This document shows, piece after piece, positions 17,933 to 26,531 of a stretch of DNA of 64,000 nt. How positions within the stretch are numbered: position 1 is the stretch's first letter; each line of letters opens with the position of its first letter. A program made the translations under genes and the position numbers. The notes below the pieces were generated by a model. The model saw only the letters and a program-made list of their open reading frames with translations, was not told the DNA's origin and searched no databases. Source of the DNA: Desulfocicer sp963675955 (GTDB taxonomy: Bacteria; Desulfobacterota; Desulfobacteria; Desulfobacterales; Desulfobacteraceae); assembly GCA_963675955.2 (NCBI GenBank), contig CAXXVR010000010.1, positions 62,001-126,000 of the forward strand, given 5' to 3'.

Positions 17933-19705
17933 TTGAAAATCACATCCCCATCAGCATTACCGGTTCAAAGAATCCCCCTTCGTGTCAAATTATTCCCATT
18001 TCTGCAATGGCTTGGCCTGATCAATCTTTCCACCTTGCGGGCCGATCTGGCAGCCGGTCTCACCGGAGCATTCATTGTACTGCCCCAGGGGGTCTCCTTT
18101 GCCCTGGTGGCAGGTCTACCAGCTGAATATGGTTTGTACACCGCCATTATTCCACCGATTATTGCGGCCCTTTTTGGATCATCCATGCATTTGATCAGCG
18201 GCCCCACCACGGCATTGTCCATCATTGTCTTTTCCACCTTAAGTCCCCTGGCAGAACCCGGTTCCACAAGCTACATAAGCCTTGTTCTGTCACTTACCTT
18301 CCTGGCCGGGGTTTTTCAGCTGGCCTTTGGCCTGGCACGGCTGGGGACGGTACTTAACTTTGTTTCCCATTCGGTAATTGTGGGATTCACCGCCGGTGCG
18401 GCACTGCTTATCTCCACCGGCCAGCTGAAATACGCCATGGGCATTCACATTCCCAATGGCTCTTCATTTCTGTCCAGCTGGGCAGTTATCATAAAATCCA
18501 CCGGTCAGACCAACGAATACGAGCTTGCCATTGCTCTGACCACCCTGATCTGTGGAGGGATACTAAAGACCTGGCGTCCCCAGTGGCCAGGGTTGCTTCT
18601 TGCCATGATCATCGGCAGTGTCCTGTCTGTTCTCATGGGAGGAAACAGTCATGGGGTCAGGCTTCTGGGGTCCCTTCCCGGGAATCTTCCACCCCTGTCA
18701 AGGCCAGATTTGGGTCTGGACAACCTGCGACTGCTGGCACCGGGGGCACTGGCCGTGGCACTTCTGGGACTTATTGAGGCCTCATCCATTGCCAGATCCA
18801 TCACCATGCATTCCAGGCAGCACATCAACGGCAACCAGGAGTTCATCGGCCAGGGGCTTTCCAACATTGTGGGCAGTTTTTTTTCAAGCTATGCCAGCTC
18901 CGGATCATTTACCCGGTCCGGGGTAAATTACGAATCCGGTGCAAAAACCCCGATTTCAAGTATCTCCTCCGCCCTTTTCCTTGGTGCCATCATTGTCTTA
19001 ATCGCCCCGCTCACCGCATGGCTGCCCCTGTCTGCCATGGGAGGTGTCATTCTGCTGGTGGCCTTTAAACTCATTGATGTTCACCACATCCGGGAAATCT
19101 TTAAAAGCAGCCGTTCCGAATCCATAGTACTTTTAACCACCTTTTGCGGCACCCTTTTATTTCAGATTGAATTTGCCATTTACACGGGGGTGCTTCTCTC
19201 CCTTGCCATCTACCTGACACGGATGTCACATCCCCGGGTTGACTCCCTTGTGCCCAATCCCACGGCCCCGGGACGACATATGATAGAAAATATTTCCGGA
19301 AAGTTTCCCGAATGCCCCCAGCTGAAAATTATCCGCATTGACGGTTCTCTTTTTTTTGGTGCAGCCAGTCATGTTACCCAGATTTTTGAAGAAATTGATG
19401 CAGGCTCCCCCAAAAGTCTGCTCATTGTGGGAGCCGGGATCAGCTACATTGATGTGTCCGGAGCCATGATGCTGGTCCAGGAAGCCGAAAGGCGCAGGGC
19501 CATGAAAAAAGATCTTTTTCTGTGCAGTCTCAACCGGGGAATTGTCCAATTTTTAAGGCAGGGAGATTATCTCAACGATATCGGAGAAAAAAATATCTTT
19601 GACTCAAAACATACGGCTATTTCTGAAATTATTTCAAGGCTTGATACATCTGTCTGCGCCGTGTGCGGCGATCCCATTTTCAATGATTGCCCAAGCCGAT
19701 TCTGA
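17933..19705 (+). CDS. SulP-family anion transporter with STAS domain
   Basis: 590 residues. An N-terminal transporter core of a dozen or so membrane segments begins near residue 30 (RADLAAGLTGAFIVLPQGVS, the SulP signature region) and includes ISGPTTALS and SSYASSGSFTRSGVNYESGA. A cytoplasmic STAS domain follows from about residue 450 (IDGSLFFGAASHV and SYIDVSGAMMLVQEAE). Bacterial SulP proteins carry sulfate, bicarbonate or dicarboxylates, so the substrate is open; sulfate would suit a sulfate reducer. The C terminus adds a short cysteine-rich tail (CAVCGDPIFNDCP) not usual for the family. The start used is TTG at 17933, the only initiation codon in frame downstream of the promoter that keeps the conserved N terminus. 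Confidence 0.88.
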   Translation: MKITSPSALPVQRIPLRVKLFPFLQWLGLINLSTLRADLAAGLTGAFIVLPQGVSFALVAGLPAEYGLYTAIIPPIIAALFGSSMHLISGPTTALSIIVFSTLSPLAEPGSTSYISLVLSLTFLAGVFQLAFGLARLGTVLNFVSHSVIVGFTAGAALLISTGQLKYAMGIHIPNGSSFLSSWAVIIKSTGQTNEYELAIALTTLICGGILKTWRPQWPGLLLAMIIGSVLSVLMGGNSHGVRLLGSLPGNLPPLSRPDLGLDNLRLLAPGALAVALLGLIEASSIARSITMHSRQHINGNQEFIGQGLSNIVGSFFSSYASSGSFTRSGVNYESGAKTPISSISSALFLGAIIVLIAPLTAWLPLSAMGGVILLVAFKLIDVHHIREIFKSSRSESIVLLTTFCGTLLFQIEFAIYTGVLLSLAIYLTRMSHPRVDSLVPNPTAPGRHMIENISGKFPECPQLKIIRIDGSLFFGAASHVTQIFEEIDAGSPKSLLIVGAGISYIDVSGAMMLVQEAERRRAMKKDLFLCSLNRGIVQFLRQGDYLNDIGEKNIFDSKHTAISEIISRLDTSVCAVCGDPIFNDCPSRF

Positions 19706-20132
19706 ATAATTACCTGCTGAAAATGCCATGACACAACCCGAAGGCAACTGGGATCTGGTTCACGGGGAGCTGATGACCTTTGCCAATCCCGGCTTCGACC
19801 TACCGCCCATTGACCGGCTGAAGGCATTCGATCCAAATGGAAGGAACATGTTTCAGCGGGTTCCGGTGGTGGCTGAATGCCAAGATCGACTTTTCTCTTG
19901 CTGGACATACCATGGTCTCGACCATATTCTCCGAGGCAGTTTGCATCTTCCCGATGGGCACTGAGATGGGAAGAAATTGGGCTAAACTCGGTTAAATCCG
20001 GAAAGAAAACTTGTTTTTTTCATTTCATCTATATACCTTTAACCCTGTTTAACCTAATGTAGCCGGATTGTGCCCCCATGGGATGCCGTCCGGTTAAACA
20101 AATTGACGAGCCGTTTGGACGGCCCTCAAAGA
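19706..20132. other. Left boundary region of the defence island
   Basis: Contains one weak open frame (19728-19964, 78 codons, starting MTQPEGNWDLVHGE) with no recognised family; it may be a gene remnant. From 19990 the DNA carries four copies of the heptamer GGTTAAA/TTTAACC (19990-19996, 20038-20044, 20048-20054, 20092-20098) and an inverted repeat GCCGTCC / GGACGGC (20085-20091, 20117-20123) just before the HTH gene. These look like regulatory sites for the island. No tRNA or integrase marks the edge. Confidence 0.45.
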
Positions 20133-20345
20133 ATGATGGAGTCGAAAATGGAAGACAGATGGTTGTCCGTAGATGAAATTGGAGACTATCTCGGGATCAA
20201 GCGAGATACCGTCTATAAGTGGATAAGCGAAAAAGGCATGCCCGCCCATAAAATCGGTCGTCTTTGGAAATTCAAGAAAGACGATGTCGATACATGGGTT
20301 CGTGACGGAAAAGCAAGTGATTCTAAAGAGGGTGAAGATCAGTGA
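20133..20345 (+). CDS. Excisionase-family helix-turn-helix DNA-binding protein
   Basis: 70 residues from ATG 20133 (ATG 20136 or 20148 equally possible). The winged-helix HTH_17 pattern is clear: WLSVDEIGDYLGIKRDTVYKW followed by GRLWKFKKDDVDTWV. Such small proteins precede many restriction and defence operons and act as regulators or structural DNA binders; here no integrase is present, so a regulator is more likely than a true excisionase. The stop overlaps the GTG start of the helicase (GTGA), showing translational coupling. Heptamer repeats and an inverted repeat lie just upstream. Confidence 0.83.
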   Translation: MMESKMEDRWLSVDEIGDYLGIKRDTVYKWISEKGMPAHKIGRLWKFKKDDVDTWVRDGKASDSKEGEDQ

Positions 20346-23300
20346 AGCAGTCTGTGGGAATACTTGATAATAAATCTCTGGGTAATGTTGTTTCCGAGCT
20401 CAAAGAAAATATTGCAGCCGGATGCAGTCTCTCTGTGGTTTCCGCTCTGTTTTCTCTTTACGCTTATGACGAGTTGAAAAAGGAGCTTTCAAAAGTTTCT
20501 AAGTTCAGGCTCCTTGTTCCATGTCATGGAGGTGGAGAAGGCTTCCTTAAAAACCTACCCGGAAATCACTTGGATCGTCGTCTTCGGAATCGACTTGATG
20601 TTACTCGGATTGCGCGGGAGTGTTCGGACTGGCTGAAACAGAAATGCGAAGTCCGAGAATTGCCGTCATCGGTCCACCAGAACCTTATTCATTTATCTCA
20701 TACCGGCAGTGATGAGCACCTTGCCATTGTGGGCAGTTCATCTTTCACCACTGATGGTTTAGGTATCGTCCCATCTGAATCCCACCATATGAACACCTGC
20801 TTTCGCAGTTCTGATGAGGCGCATTCGCTCATCAAGTGGTTTGATGAACTGTGGGCTTCAGGAAGAAATAGCCATGATTTTGAAACGATTCTTCAAGACG
20901 CACTTGCGCTTGTTTATTCTGATAAGACTCCCCAGCAAATCTATTTTCTGACTCTGTTTAATATCTTCAGGGAGTTTATCGGCGAGCTCGATGAAGACAA
21001 GATTATCAAGACCCAGACCGGAATTAAGACCACACAGGTCTGGCAGAAGCTTTACAAATTTCAGAGGGATGGCGTACTCGGAGCCATCGATAAAATTGAA
21101 CGCTACAACGGTTGCATCATCGCAGACAGTGTGGGGCTGGGTAAGACCTTTGAGGCACTTGCAGTCATTAAATATTACGAACTCCGCAATGACCGCGTTC
21201 TGGTTTTATGCCCTAAAAAGCTAAGGGAAAACTGGACCTTATATACGGTTAATGACAAACGAAATATCATGGCCTCAGACAGGTTCAACTATGATGTCCT
21301 CAACCATACAGACCTGACCCGTGTACGAGGAATGTCGGGGGAGATCAATTTAGAGACCTTGAACTGGGGTAACTACGACCTGATCGTTATCGACGAGTCA
21401 CACAATTTTAGAAACAACCCGGCTCGTAAGGATGATTCCCTGACCCGCTATTCCAAGTTGATGAACGAGATCATCAAAGCAGGTGTGAAAACCAAGGTGC
21501 TGATGCTTTCGGCTACACCGGTAAACAACCGGATGAACGACCTGAAAAACCAAGTCGCCTTTATCGTTGAGGCAAGAGACGACGCATTGAAGACCAACGG
21601 TATTACCAGCATCAAACAGACACTGAAAATGGCTCAGACCCGCTTCAATGCTTGGTTGAATTTGGACGACAGCGAAAGGACCACCGAGTCCCTGCTGGAA
21701 ACTTTGAATTTTGACTATTTCAAATTGCTGGATCTTCTCACCATTGCCCGATCCAGAAAGCATATCGAAAAATATTATGATGTAACAGAAATCGGGAAAT
21801 TCCCGGAGAGGCTAAAACCAGTCAATATCAAGACAGACATTGATGCAGAGGGACGCTTCCCGGCTCTTGAAAGTATTAATAGAGACATTCGGCTGCTTAA
21901 TCTAAGCGCATATGCTCCATTGAAATATGTTCTGCCGCAGAAGGCTGAAGAGTATAGCCGCAAGTATGACCGCAAGATTGCTGGCGGTTCTGTGTTCAGA
22001 CAGGTCGACCGTGAACAGAGCTTAATCCATCTGATGCGGGTTAACCTGTTCAAGCGAATGGAAAGCTCAATCAACTCCTTCACCATGACGCTGGAAAAAC
22101 TGCTTGGCGAAGTAACCGGATTAATTCAGAAAATTGCAGACCATGACAACAACGCAGCTGCTTCCGAGTTTGATATCGAGGAGATTGAAATTGAAGATGA
22201 CGCTTTCTCTCCTTTTGTTGTCGGCAAGAAGGTCAAAGTCCTGATTCAAGACATGGACACGGTTCGCTGGAAGCAAGAGCTTGAGGAGGATCGGGAAATT
22301 TTAGAAAAACTCATTGCCTCTTCACAGTCCGTCAAAGCGCCTCAAGATGAAAAACTCAGGAAACTTAAGGAGCTCATTCGCTACAAAGTCACCAATCCGA
22401 TTAACCCGGAAAACAAAAAGCTCATCATTTTTACCGCATTTGCTGATACTGCGAAGTATCTATATGAAAACACTGCAAAATGGGCACAACGGGAGCTTGA
22501 CGTCTATGCCGCCTTGGTTACCGGCTCCGGTGAAAATAAAACCGAGATGCCCGGCATACGCAAGGATCTGGCCTCGATCATTACGTCCTTCTCTCCTGTA
22601 TCGAAAGAGCGTGAAAAGATCGATTCCTCTCTCACGGCAGAAATTGACCTGCTGATTGCCACAGACTGTATTTCAGAGGGGCAAAACCTGCAGGACTGCG
22701 ATTACCTGATCAACTATGACATCCACTGGAATCCGGTTCGAATCATTCAGCGTTTTGGCCGTGTTGATCGACTGGGCTCGAAAAATGACAAAATCCAACT
22801 GGTGAACTTCTGGCCCAACATGGAGCTGGATGAATACATCAATCTTGAGGCCCGCGTTTCCGGCCGCATGGTTCTGCTGGATATTTCAGCCACCGGTGAA
22901 GAGAACGTCATTGAATTTACCGACTCAGGCAAAATGAATGACCTCGAATACCGCCGTAAACAGCTTGAAAAGCTTCAGAACGAAGTGGTCGATATTGATG
23001 ATGTCGAAGGTGGCATCTCCATTAGTGACCTTACTCTGAACGACTTCCGCATGGATCTCAGCGATTACATAAAAGAGCATGAAAACCTATTGGAGCGGAT
23101 ACCCTCTGGCGCATATGCCGTGGCCACCGTCGACGCCTCTCTAAAAGACGAGTTCTCACCCGGAGTGATTTTCTGCCTCAGAAATGAAGGCGCTCAAACC
23201 GTTTCAGACTCCACCTATGCCTTGTCGCCATACTATCTGGTCTATGTGAAGAACGACGGTTCCGTTTTTTTACAGTTCACACAGACCAAAAAGATTCTGG

Positions 23301-23587
23301 ATCTGCTGAAAAAGATGAGCATCCATGGAAAATCCGTCGATGGCGCAGCCACAACCCGTCTTTCTAATCTGACACGAGGTGGTTCCGATATGTCGCAGTA
23401 CCGCAACCTGCTTTCAAAAGCAGTGCAGGCCCTGACCGGCGCAGCTGAAGAGCGCGGCGTGGAGAGTCTTTTTTCTCCCGGCGGCACCGTAATCAATAAA
23501 AACAGCTTTAAGAGCATGGATGACTTTGAAGTGGTCAGCTACCTGATCCTTCTGGAAAGAGAAGAAGGAACCACAGATGGACACTGA
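20342..23587 (+). CDS. SNF2-type helicase with N-terminal degenerate PLD-like domain
   Basis: 1081 residues. The N-terminal 200 residues resemble the PLD-like domain found before many defence helicases (AIVGSSSFTTDGLG), but the usual HxK is replaced by HLS, so nuclease activity is doubtful. The SNF2 motor has the ATP-binding loop IADSVGLGKTFEALAV, the box VIDESHNFRN, LSATPVNNR, IFTAFADTAKYL and IQRFGRVDRLGS. A long acidic coiled insertion separates the two lobes. Related helicases are part of DISARM-like and other restriction-linked systems. The GTG start overlaps the HTH gene by four bases. The last codons run into the first repeat of the island (ending in GTTDGH), so the original C terminus may have differed slightly. 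Confidence 0.85.
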   Translation: MKQSVGILDNKSLGNVVSELKENIAAGCSLSVVSALFSLYAYDELKKELSKVSKFRLLVPCHGGGEGFLKNLPGNHLDRRLRNRLDVTRIARECSDWLKQKCEVRELPSSVHQNLIHLSHTGSDEHLAIVGSSSFTTDGLGIVPSESHHMNTCFRSSDEAHSLIKWFDELWASGRNSHDFETILQDALALVYSDKTPQQIYFLTLFNIFREFIGELDEDKIIKTQTGIKTTQVWQKLYKFQRDGVLGAIDKIERYNGCIIADSVGLGKTFEALAVIKYYELRNDRVLVLCPKKLRENWTLYTVNDKRNIMASDRFNYDVLNHTDLTRVRGMSGEINLETLNWGNYDLIVIDESHNFRNNPARKDDSLTRYSKLMNEIIKAGVKTKVLMLSATPVNNRMNDLKNQVAFIVEARDDALKTNGITSIKQTLKMAQTRFNAWLNLDDSERTTESLLETLNFDYFKLLDLLTIARSRKHIEKYYDVTEIGKFPERLKPVNIKTDIDAEGRFPALESINRDIRLLNLSAYAPLKYVLPQKAEEYSRKYDRKIAGGSVFRQVDREQSLIHLMRVNLFKRMESSINSFTMTLEKLLGEVTGLIQKIADHDNNAAASEFDIEEIEIEDDAFSPFVVGKKVKVLIQDMDTVRWKQELEEDREILEKLIASSQSVKAPQDEKLRKLKELIRYKVTNPINPENKKLIIFTAFADTAKYLYENTAKWAQRELDVYAALVTGSGENKTEMPGIRKDLASIITSFSPVSKEREKIDSSLTAEIDLLIATDCISEGQNLQDCDYLINYDIHWNPVRIIQRFGRVDRLGSKNDKIQLVNFWPNMELDEYINLEARVSGRMVLLDISATGEENVIEFTDSGKMNDLEYRRKQLEKLQNEVVDIDDVEGGISISDLTLNDFRMDLSDYIKEHENLLERIPSGAYAVATVDASLKDEFSPGVIFCLRNEGAQTVSDSTYALSPYYLVYVKNDGSVFLQFTQTKKILDLLKKMSIHGKSVDGAATTRLSNLTRGGSDMSQYRNLLSKAVQALTGAAEERGVESLFSPGGTVINKNSFKSMDDFEVVSYLILLEREEGTTDGH

Positions 23588-23675
23588 TAAACACAGATTA
23601 AATGGAACCACAGAACACACCGAATACACAGAAAAAGAAAAAAATAATTCTGTGTTTTCTGTGTATTCCGTGGTT
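23568..23675 (+). repeat. Island palindromic repeat, copy 1, overlapping the DUF4391 start
   Basis: A partial motif (AACCACAGATGGACACTGAT) is followed by a palindromic unit from 23606 to 23675, with arms AACCACAGAACACAC... and ...TGTATTCCGTGGTT. It is translated as GTTEHTEYTEKEK and SVFSVYSVV. Confidence 0.85.
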
Positions 23676-24479
23676 AATATCGGTTTTCCAAGGTCGGCGT
23701 ATTTGCATAAGCGGGTTCCTAAAAAGCAATTTCTTGAAAGTGGCGAACTTGTCTCCACCGATAAAAAGCTGTTTCGGGAAAACGTGAAAAACGTGTACTG
23801 GGAATACACCCTGAAGCCATCAACTTGTCCGGTTCTGCCCTACAGGGACAATGAACGGGAATACCTTGAGGTGGCGGTTCTGCAGGTCGAAATGAATTCC
23901 CCCAAAAAAAATAAAAAGAGCGGCCACAAACGAATCGCCGAGATCATCCACCGCATAATCCCTTACCCGCTGATGATCGGATTTTATATTGGAACCACAG
24001 AGCACACGGAAAACACGGAAAAAGAAAATAAAAATTCTGTGTCTTCTGTGTATTCCGTGGTTAAAAATATCGCCCTGAGCGTTGCTCCAAAGCGTTTCAG
24101 TCAGGCCGAGCACGGAGCCTTTGTTGTCGAGCGTTTTTACACCACCGGCTGGATGAATTGCGATGCATTCAAGACCCAAGAAGCTGCCTTTGTCGCATCA
24201 CTTGCGTGGGACAGTATGCCGCTTCAGACCTACGGCACTTTATACAATGCCTGGACAGATCGGTTTACCGGATACGAATGCGCGGTGTTATCCGGGACCT
24301 TTACAATAGGCAAGGCCGGAGACCGGATAGAACGATTAACACGGTGCCGGGAAATTGAATCAAGAATATCGGAGCTGCGCGGGCAGCTGAAGAAAGCGGC
24401 TTTTAACCGGCAGGTGGAGCTGAATACACAAATCAAGAAATTTGAACAAGAGCTCAACCAACTGGCAGGAAATTTATGA
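23577..24479 (+). CDS. DUF4391 protein carrying two in-frame palindromic repeats
   Basis: 300 residues as written. The DUF4391 core is FPRSAYLHKRVPKKQFLESG, VYWEYTLKPSTCPV, EVAVLQVEM, IIPYPLMIGFYI and VERFYTTGWM, followed by a C-terminal coiled coil (about residues 250-298). DUF4391 genes usually neighbour methyltransferase and helicase genes of restriction systems; biochemical function unknown. The ATG at 23577 overlaps the helicase end, and the first 35 codons are repeat sequence; a GTG at 23669 just before the core is an alternative start. A second repeat copy (about 23993-24066) is read through in frame between FYI and IALSVAPKRF, adding about 26 residues (TTEHTENTEKENKNSV...) where a beta turn is expected. 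Confidence 0.78.
   Translation: MDTDKHRLNGTTEHTEYTEKEKNNSVFSVYSVVNIGFPRSAYLHKRVPKKQFLESGELVSTDKKLFRENVKNVYWEYTLKPSTCPVLPYRDNEREYLEVAVLQVEMNSPKKNKKSGHKRIAEIIHRIIPYPLMIGFYIGTTEHTENTEKENKNSVSSVYSVVKNIALSVAPKRFSQAEHGAFVVERFYTTGWMNCDAFKTQEAAFVASLAWDSMPLQTYGTLYNAWTDRFTGYECAVLSGTFTIGKAGDRIERLTRCREIESRISELRGQLKKAAFNRQVELNTQIKKFEQELNQLAGNL
23993..24066 (+). repeat. Island palindromic repeat, copy 2, inside the DUF4391 coding region
   Basis: Same palindromic unit as at 23606, in the same orientation and read in the same frame (GTTEHTENTEKENKNSV, SSVYSVVKN). Reading frame and domain sequence resume directly after it. Confidence 0.85.
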
Positions 24480-24556
24480 AACCACAGAACACACGGAATA
24501 CACAGAAAAATAATTATTTGTTCCTTTCTGCGTTTTCTGTGTATTCCGTGGTTAAA
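24480..24556 (+). repeat. Island palindromic repeat, copy 3, between DUF4391 and mod
   Basis: Starts AACCACAGAACACACGGAAT and ends TGTGTATTCCGTGGTT. It fills most of the 120-bp gap between the two genes; a shorter CATTCGTGGTT motif follows before the mod ribosome binding site. Confidence 0.85.
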
Positions 24557-24600
24557 AGAAATCTTGGCTCATTCGTGGTTGCAAATAGAAAGGTTTAATC

Positions 24601-26463
24601 ATGGAAAAAATGGATGGTAAAACAATGGACATCGTAGCCGAAAATGTTGGCAAGCTTAAAGGATTGTTTCCGGAAGCCTTCACCGAGGGCAAGATCGACT
24701 TCGAGGCGCTGAAGGAAGTGCTCGGCACCTTTGTGGACGACCGCGATGAACGTTACAGCTTTACATGGAACGGCAAGAGCAAAGCCCGGATGATTGCCCA
24801 GACACCCAGCACCGGCACCCTTCGCCCCTGCAAAGAAGAGTCGGTGGATTGGGATTCTACCCAGAACATTTTTATTGAAGGCGACAACCTTGAGGTGCTC
24901 AAGCTTCTGCAGAAGAGCTATCACAAAAAAGTGAAGATGATCTATATCGATCCACCTTACAACACCGGTAAAGATTTTGTTTATAAAGACAACTTCAAGG
25001 ATAACATCAAAAATTACAAGGAAATCACCGGTCAGGTGGATGGCGAGGGCCGCAACCTCTCAAACAATCCAGAAACCAGTGGGCGGTATCATACTGATTG
25101 GTTGAATATGATTTATCCGCGTTTGAAGCTGGCGAGGAATTTGCTGAAGGATGATGGGGTTATTTTTATTAGTATAGATGAAATTGAACTTTCAAAAATT
25201 AGAATTATATGTGATGAAATATTTGGTGAGGAAAACCACATAGCAGACTTTGTTTGGCAAAACAAAAAAGGTGGTGGTAATGACGCTAAATATGTAGCGG
25301 TTGAACACGAATATGTAGTTATGTATGCAAGGGATGAAGTTTCTTTGCATAATCTGTTTGAGCCGTACAAACCTGAGTATTTAAAAAGATATAAAGAGCA
25401 GGACGAGATAGGTAAATTTTTTTGGGATACATTCAAAAGAAAATCAGGAAAGCAGTACTATCCTATATTTGCCCCAGACGGAACAATATTAGAAACTGAT
25501 GATAATGGTAATCCAATCAGTTGGTTAAGGTCTGAAGCAAGGTTTAATCAAGATTTAAAAGATGGAGAGGTTAGATTTGTTGGTGGTGACGGCAAGTGGA
25601 GTGTTCACTTTAAACAACGGCTTCCACAAGGGAAAAAACCTCGCTCAATCTTTCTATCAGACTCTATTTGGCATAATGCTGGAACAACAAGTGATGGCAG
25701 TTCTGGAGTGCTAGATTTGTTTGGGAAGGATGTATTTGATAATCCTAAACCAATTAAACTTCTGCAGAAACTAATTGGATTTAATCTAAATAAAGATGAA
25801 TTAATATTAGATTTTTTTGCAGGGTCTTCAACTACTGCTCATGCTGTTTTTCTTGATAATGTTTCGAATGATATAAAGCGAAGAAATTTCATATTGGTTC
25901 AGTTACCTGAGCCAATAAGTGATAAAACCGAACCAAGTAAAAATGCATTATCGATAGGGTTCAAATCTCTTTCGAAATTAAGTGCTGAACGCATCCGCCG
26001 CGCTGCCGCAAAGATCAAAGAAGAAAATCCTGAATACAATGGTGACCTTGGCTTCAAGGTATTTAAGCTTGACTCCACCAATATCAAGCCGTGGGAAGTC
26101 GACTTTGACCTGACGGAGCGTACTCTCGAAGACTTTATTTCCAATATTAAACCCGACCGCCGTGAGGAAGATGTCCTTTACGAGATCCTGCTTAAGTATG
26201 GTCTGGATTTGACGCTGCCTATCACGGAACACGCCATCGCTGGGCAAAAGGTATTCGATATTGGTATGGGGGCACTGATCATCTGCCTGTCGGATGCCAT
26301 CTCTCTCGAAGTAGTCGAAGGCATTGCCAAGCTGAAAGATGAGCTTAATCCGGAAATCATGCGCGTGGTATTCAAGGACTCCGGGTTCAAAGATGATGTG
26401 GTTAAAACAAATGCGGTTCAGATTCTCAAACAGGCTGGCATTGTTGATGTGAGGAGCTTGTAA
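24601..26463 (+). CDS. Type III restriction-modification methyltransferase (Mod), N6-adenine, beta class
   Basis: 620 residues. The catalytic motif IDPPYNTG (near residue 118) comes before the SAM-binding motif ILDFFAGSSTTAHAV (near residue 402), the order of beta-class adenine methyltransferases such as type III Mod. The region between them (about 200-400) is the target-recognition part. The DNA of roughly 25105-25980, covering that part, is visibly richer in A and T than both ends of the gene, as expected when the recognition domain is exchanged by recombination. The start ATG follows AAAGG. With Res at 27864 it forms a complete type III pair, unusually separated by a nuclease gene. Confidence 0.92.
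   Translation: MEKMDGKTMDIVAENVGKLKGLFPEAFTEGKIDFEALKEVLGTFVDDRDERYSFTWNGKSKARMIAQTPSTGTLRPCKEESVDWDSTQNIFIEGDNLEVLKLLQKSYHKKVKMIYIDPPYNTGKDFVYKDNFKDNIKNYKEITGQVDGEGRNLSNNPETSGRYHTDWLNMIYPRLKLARNLLKDDGVIFISIDEIELSKIRIICDEIFGEENHIADFVWQNKKGGGNDAKYVAVEHEYVVMYARDEVSLHNLFEPYKPEYLKRYKEQDEIGKFFWDTFKRKSGKQYYPIFAPDGTILETDDNGNPISWLRSEARFNQDLKDGEVRFVGGDGKWSVHFKQRLPQGKKPRSIFLSDSIWHNAGTTSDGSSGVLDLFGKDVFDNPKPIKLLQKLIGFNLNKDELILDFFAGSSTTAHAVFLDNVSNDIKRRNFILVQLPEPISDKTEPSKNALSIGFKSLSKLSAERIRRAAAKIKEENPEYNGDLGFKVFKLDSTNIKPWEVDFDLTERTLEDFISNIKPDRREEDVLYEILLKYGLDLTLPITEHAIAGQKVFDIGMGALIICLSDAISLEVVEGIAKLKDELNPEIMRVVFKDSGFKDDVVKTNAVQILKQAGIVDVRSL
25105..25980 (+). other. AT-rich segment of mod, probable exchanged target-recognition domain
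   Basis: Between codons for the conserved helix MIYPRLKLARN and SAERIRRAAAKIKEE the codon choice changes sharply to A/T-ending codons, then returns to the balanced use of the flanks. The segment encodes the specificity region of the methyltransferase. Confidence 0.6.
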
Positions 26464-26531
26464 TGAACCACGAAAACCACGAAAAGACACGAAAAAAGAA
26501 AGTAACCACAGAACACACTGAAAACACAGAA
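26463..26531 (+). repeat. Island repeat, partial copy 4, at the start of the YhcG gene
   Basis: Contains AACCACGAAAACCACGAAAA and a left arm AACCACAGAACACACTGAAA, without the matching right arm. Translated as the N terminus of the nuclease. Confidence 0.75.

Noticed and set aside
19728..19964. 78-codon frame between sulP and the island as a confident gene
   Set aside because: No family, no ribosome binding site and no partner; described only as part of the island boundary region.
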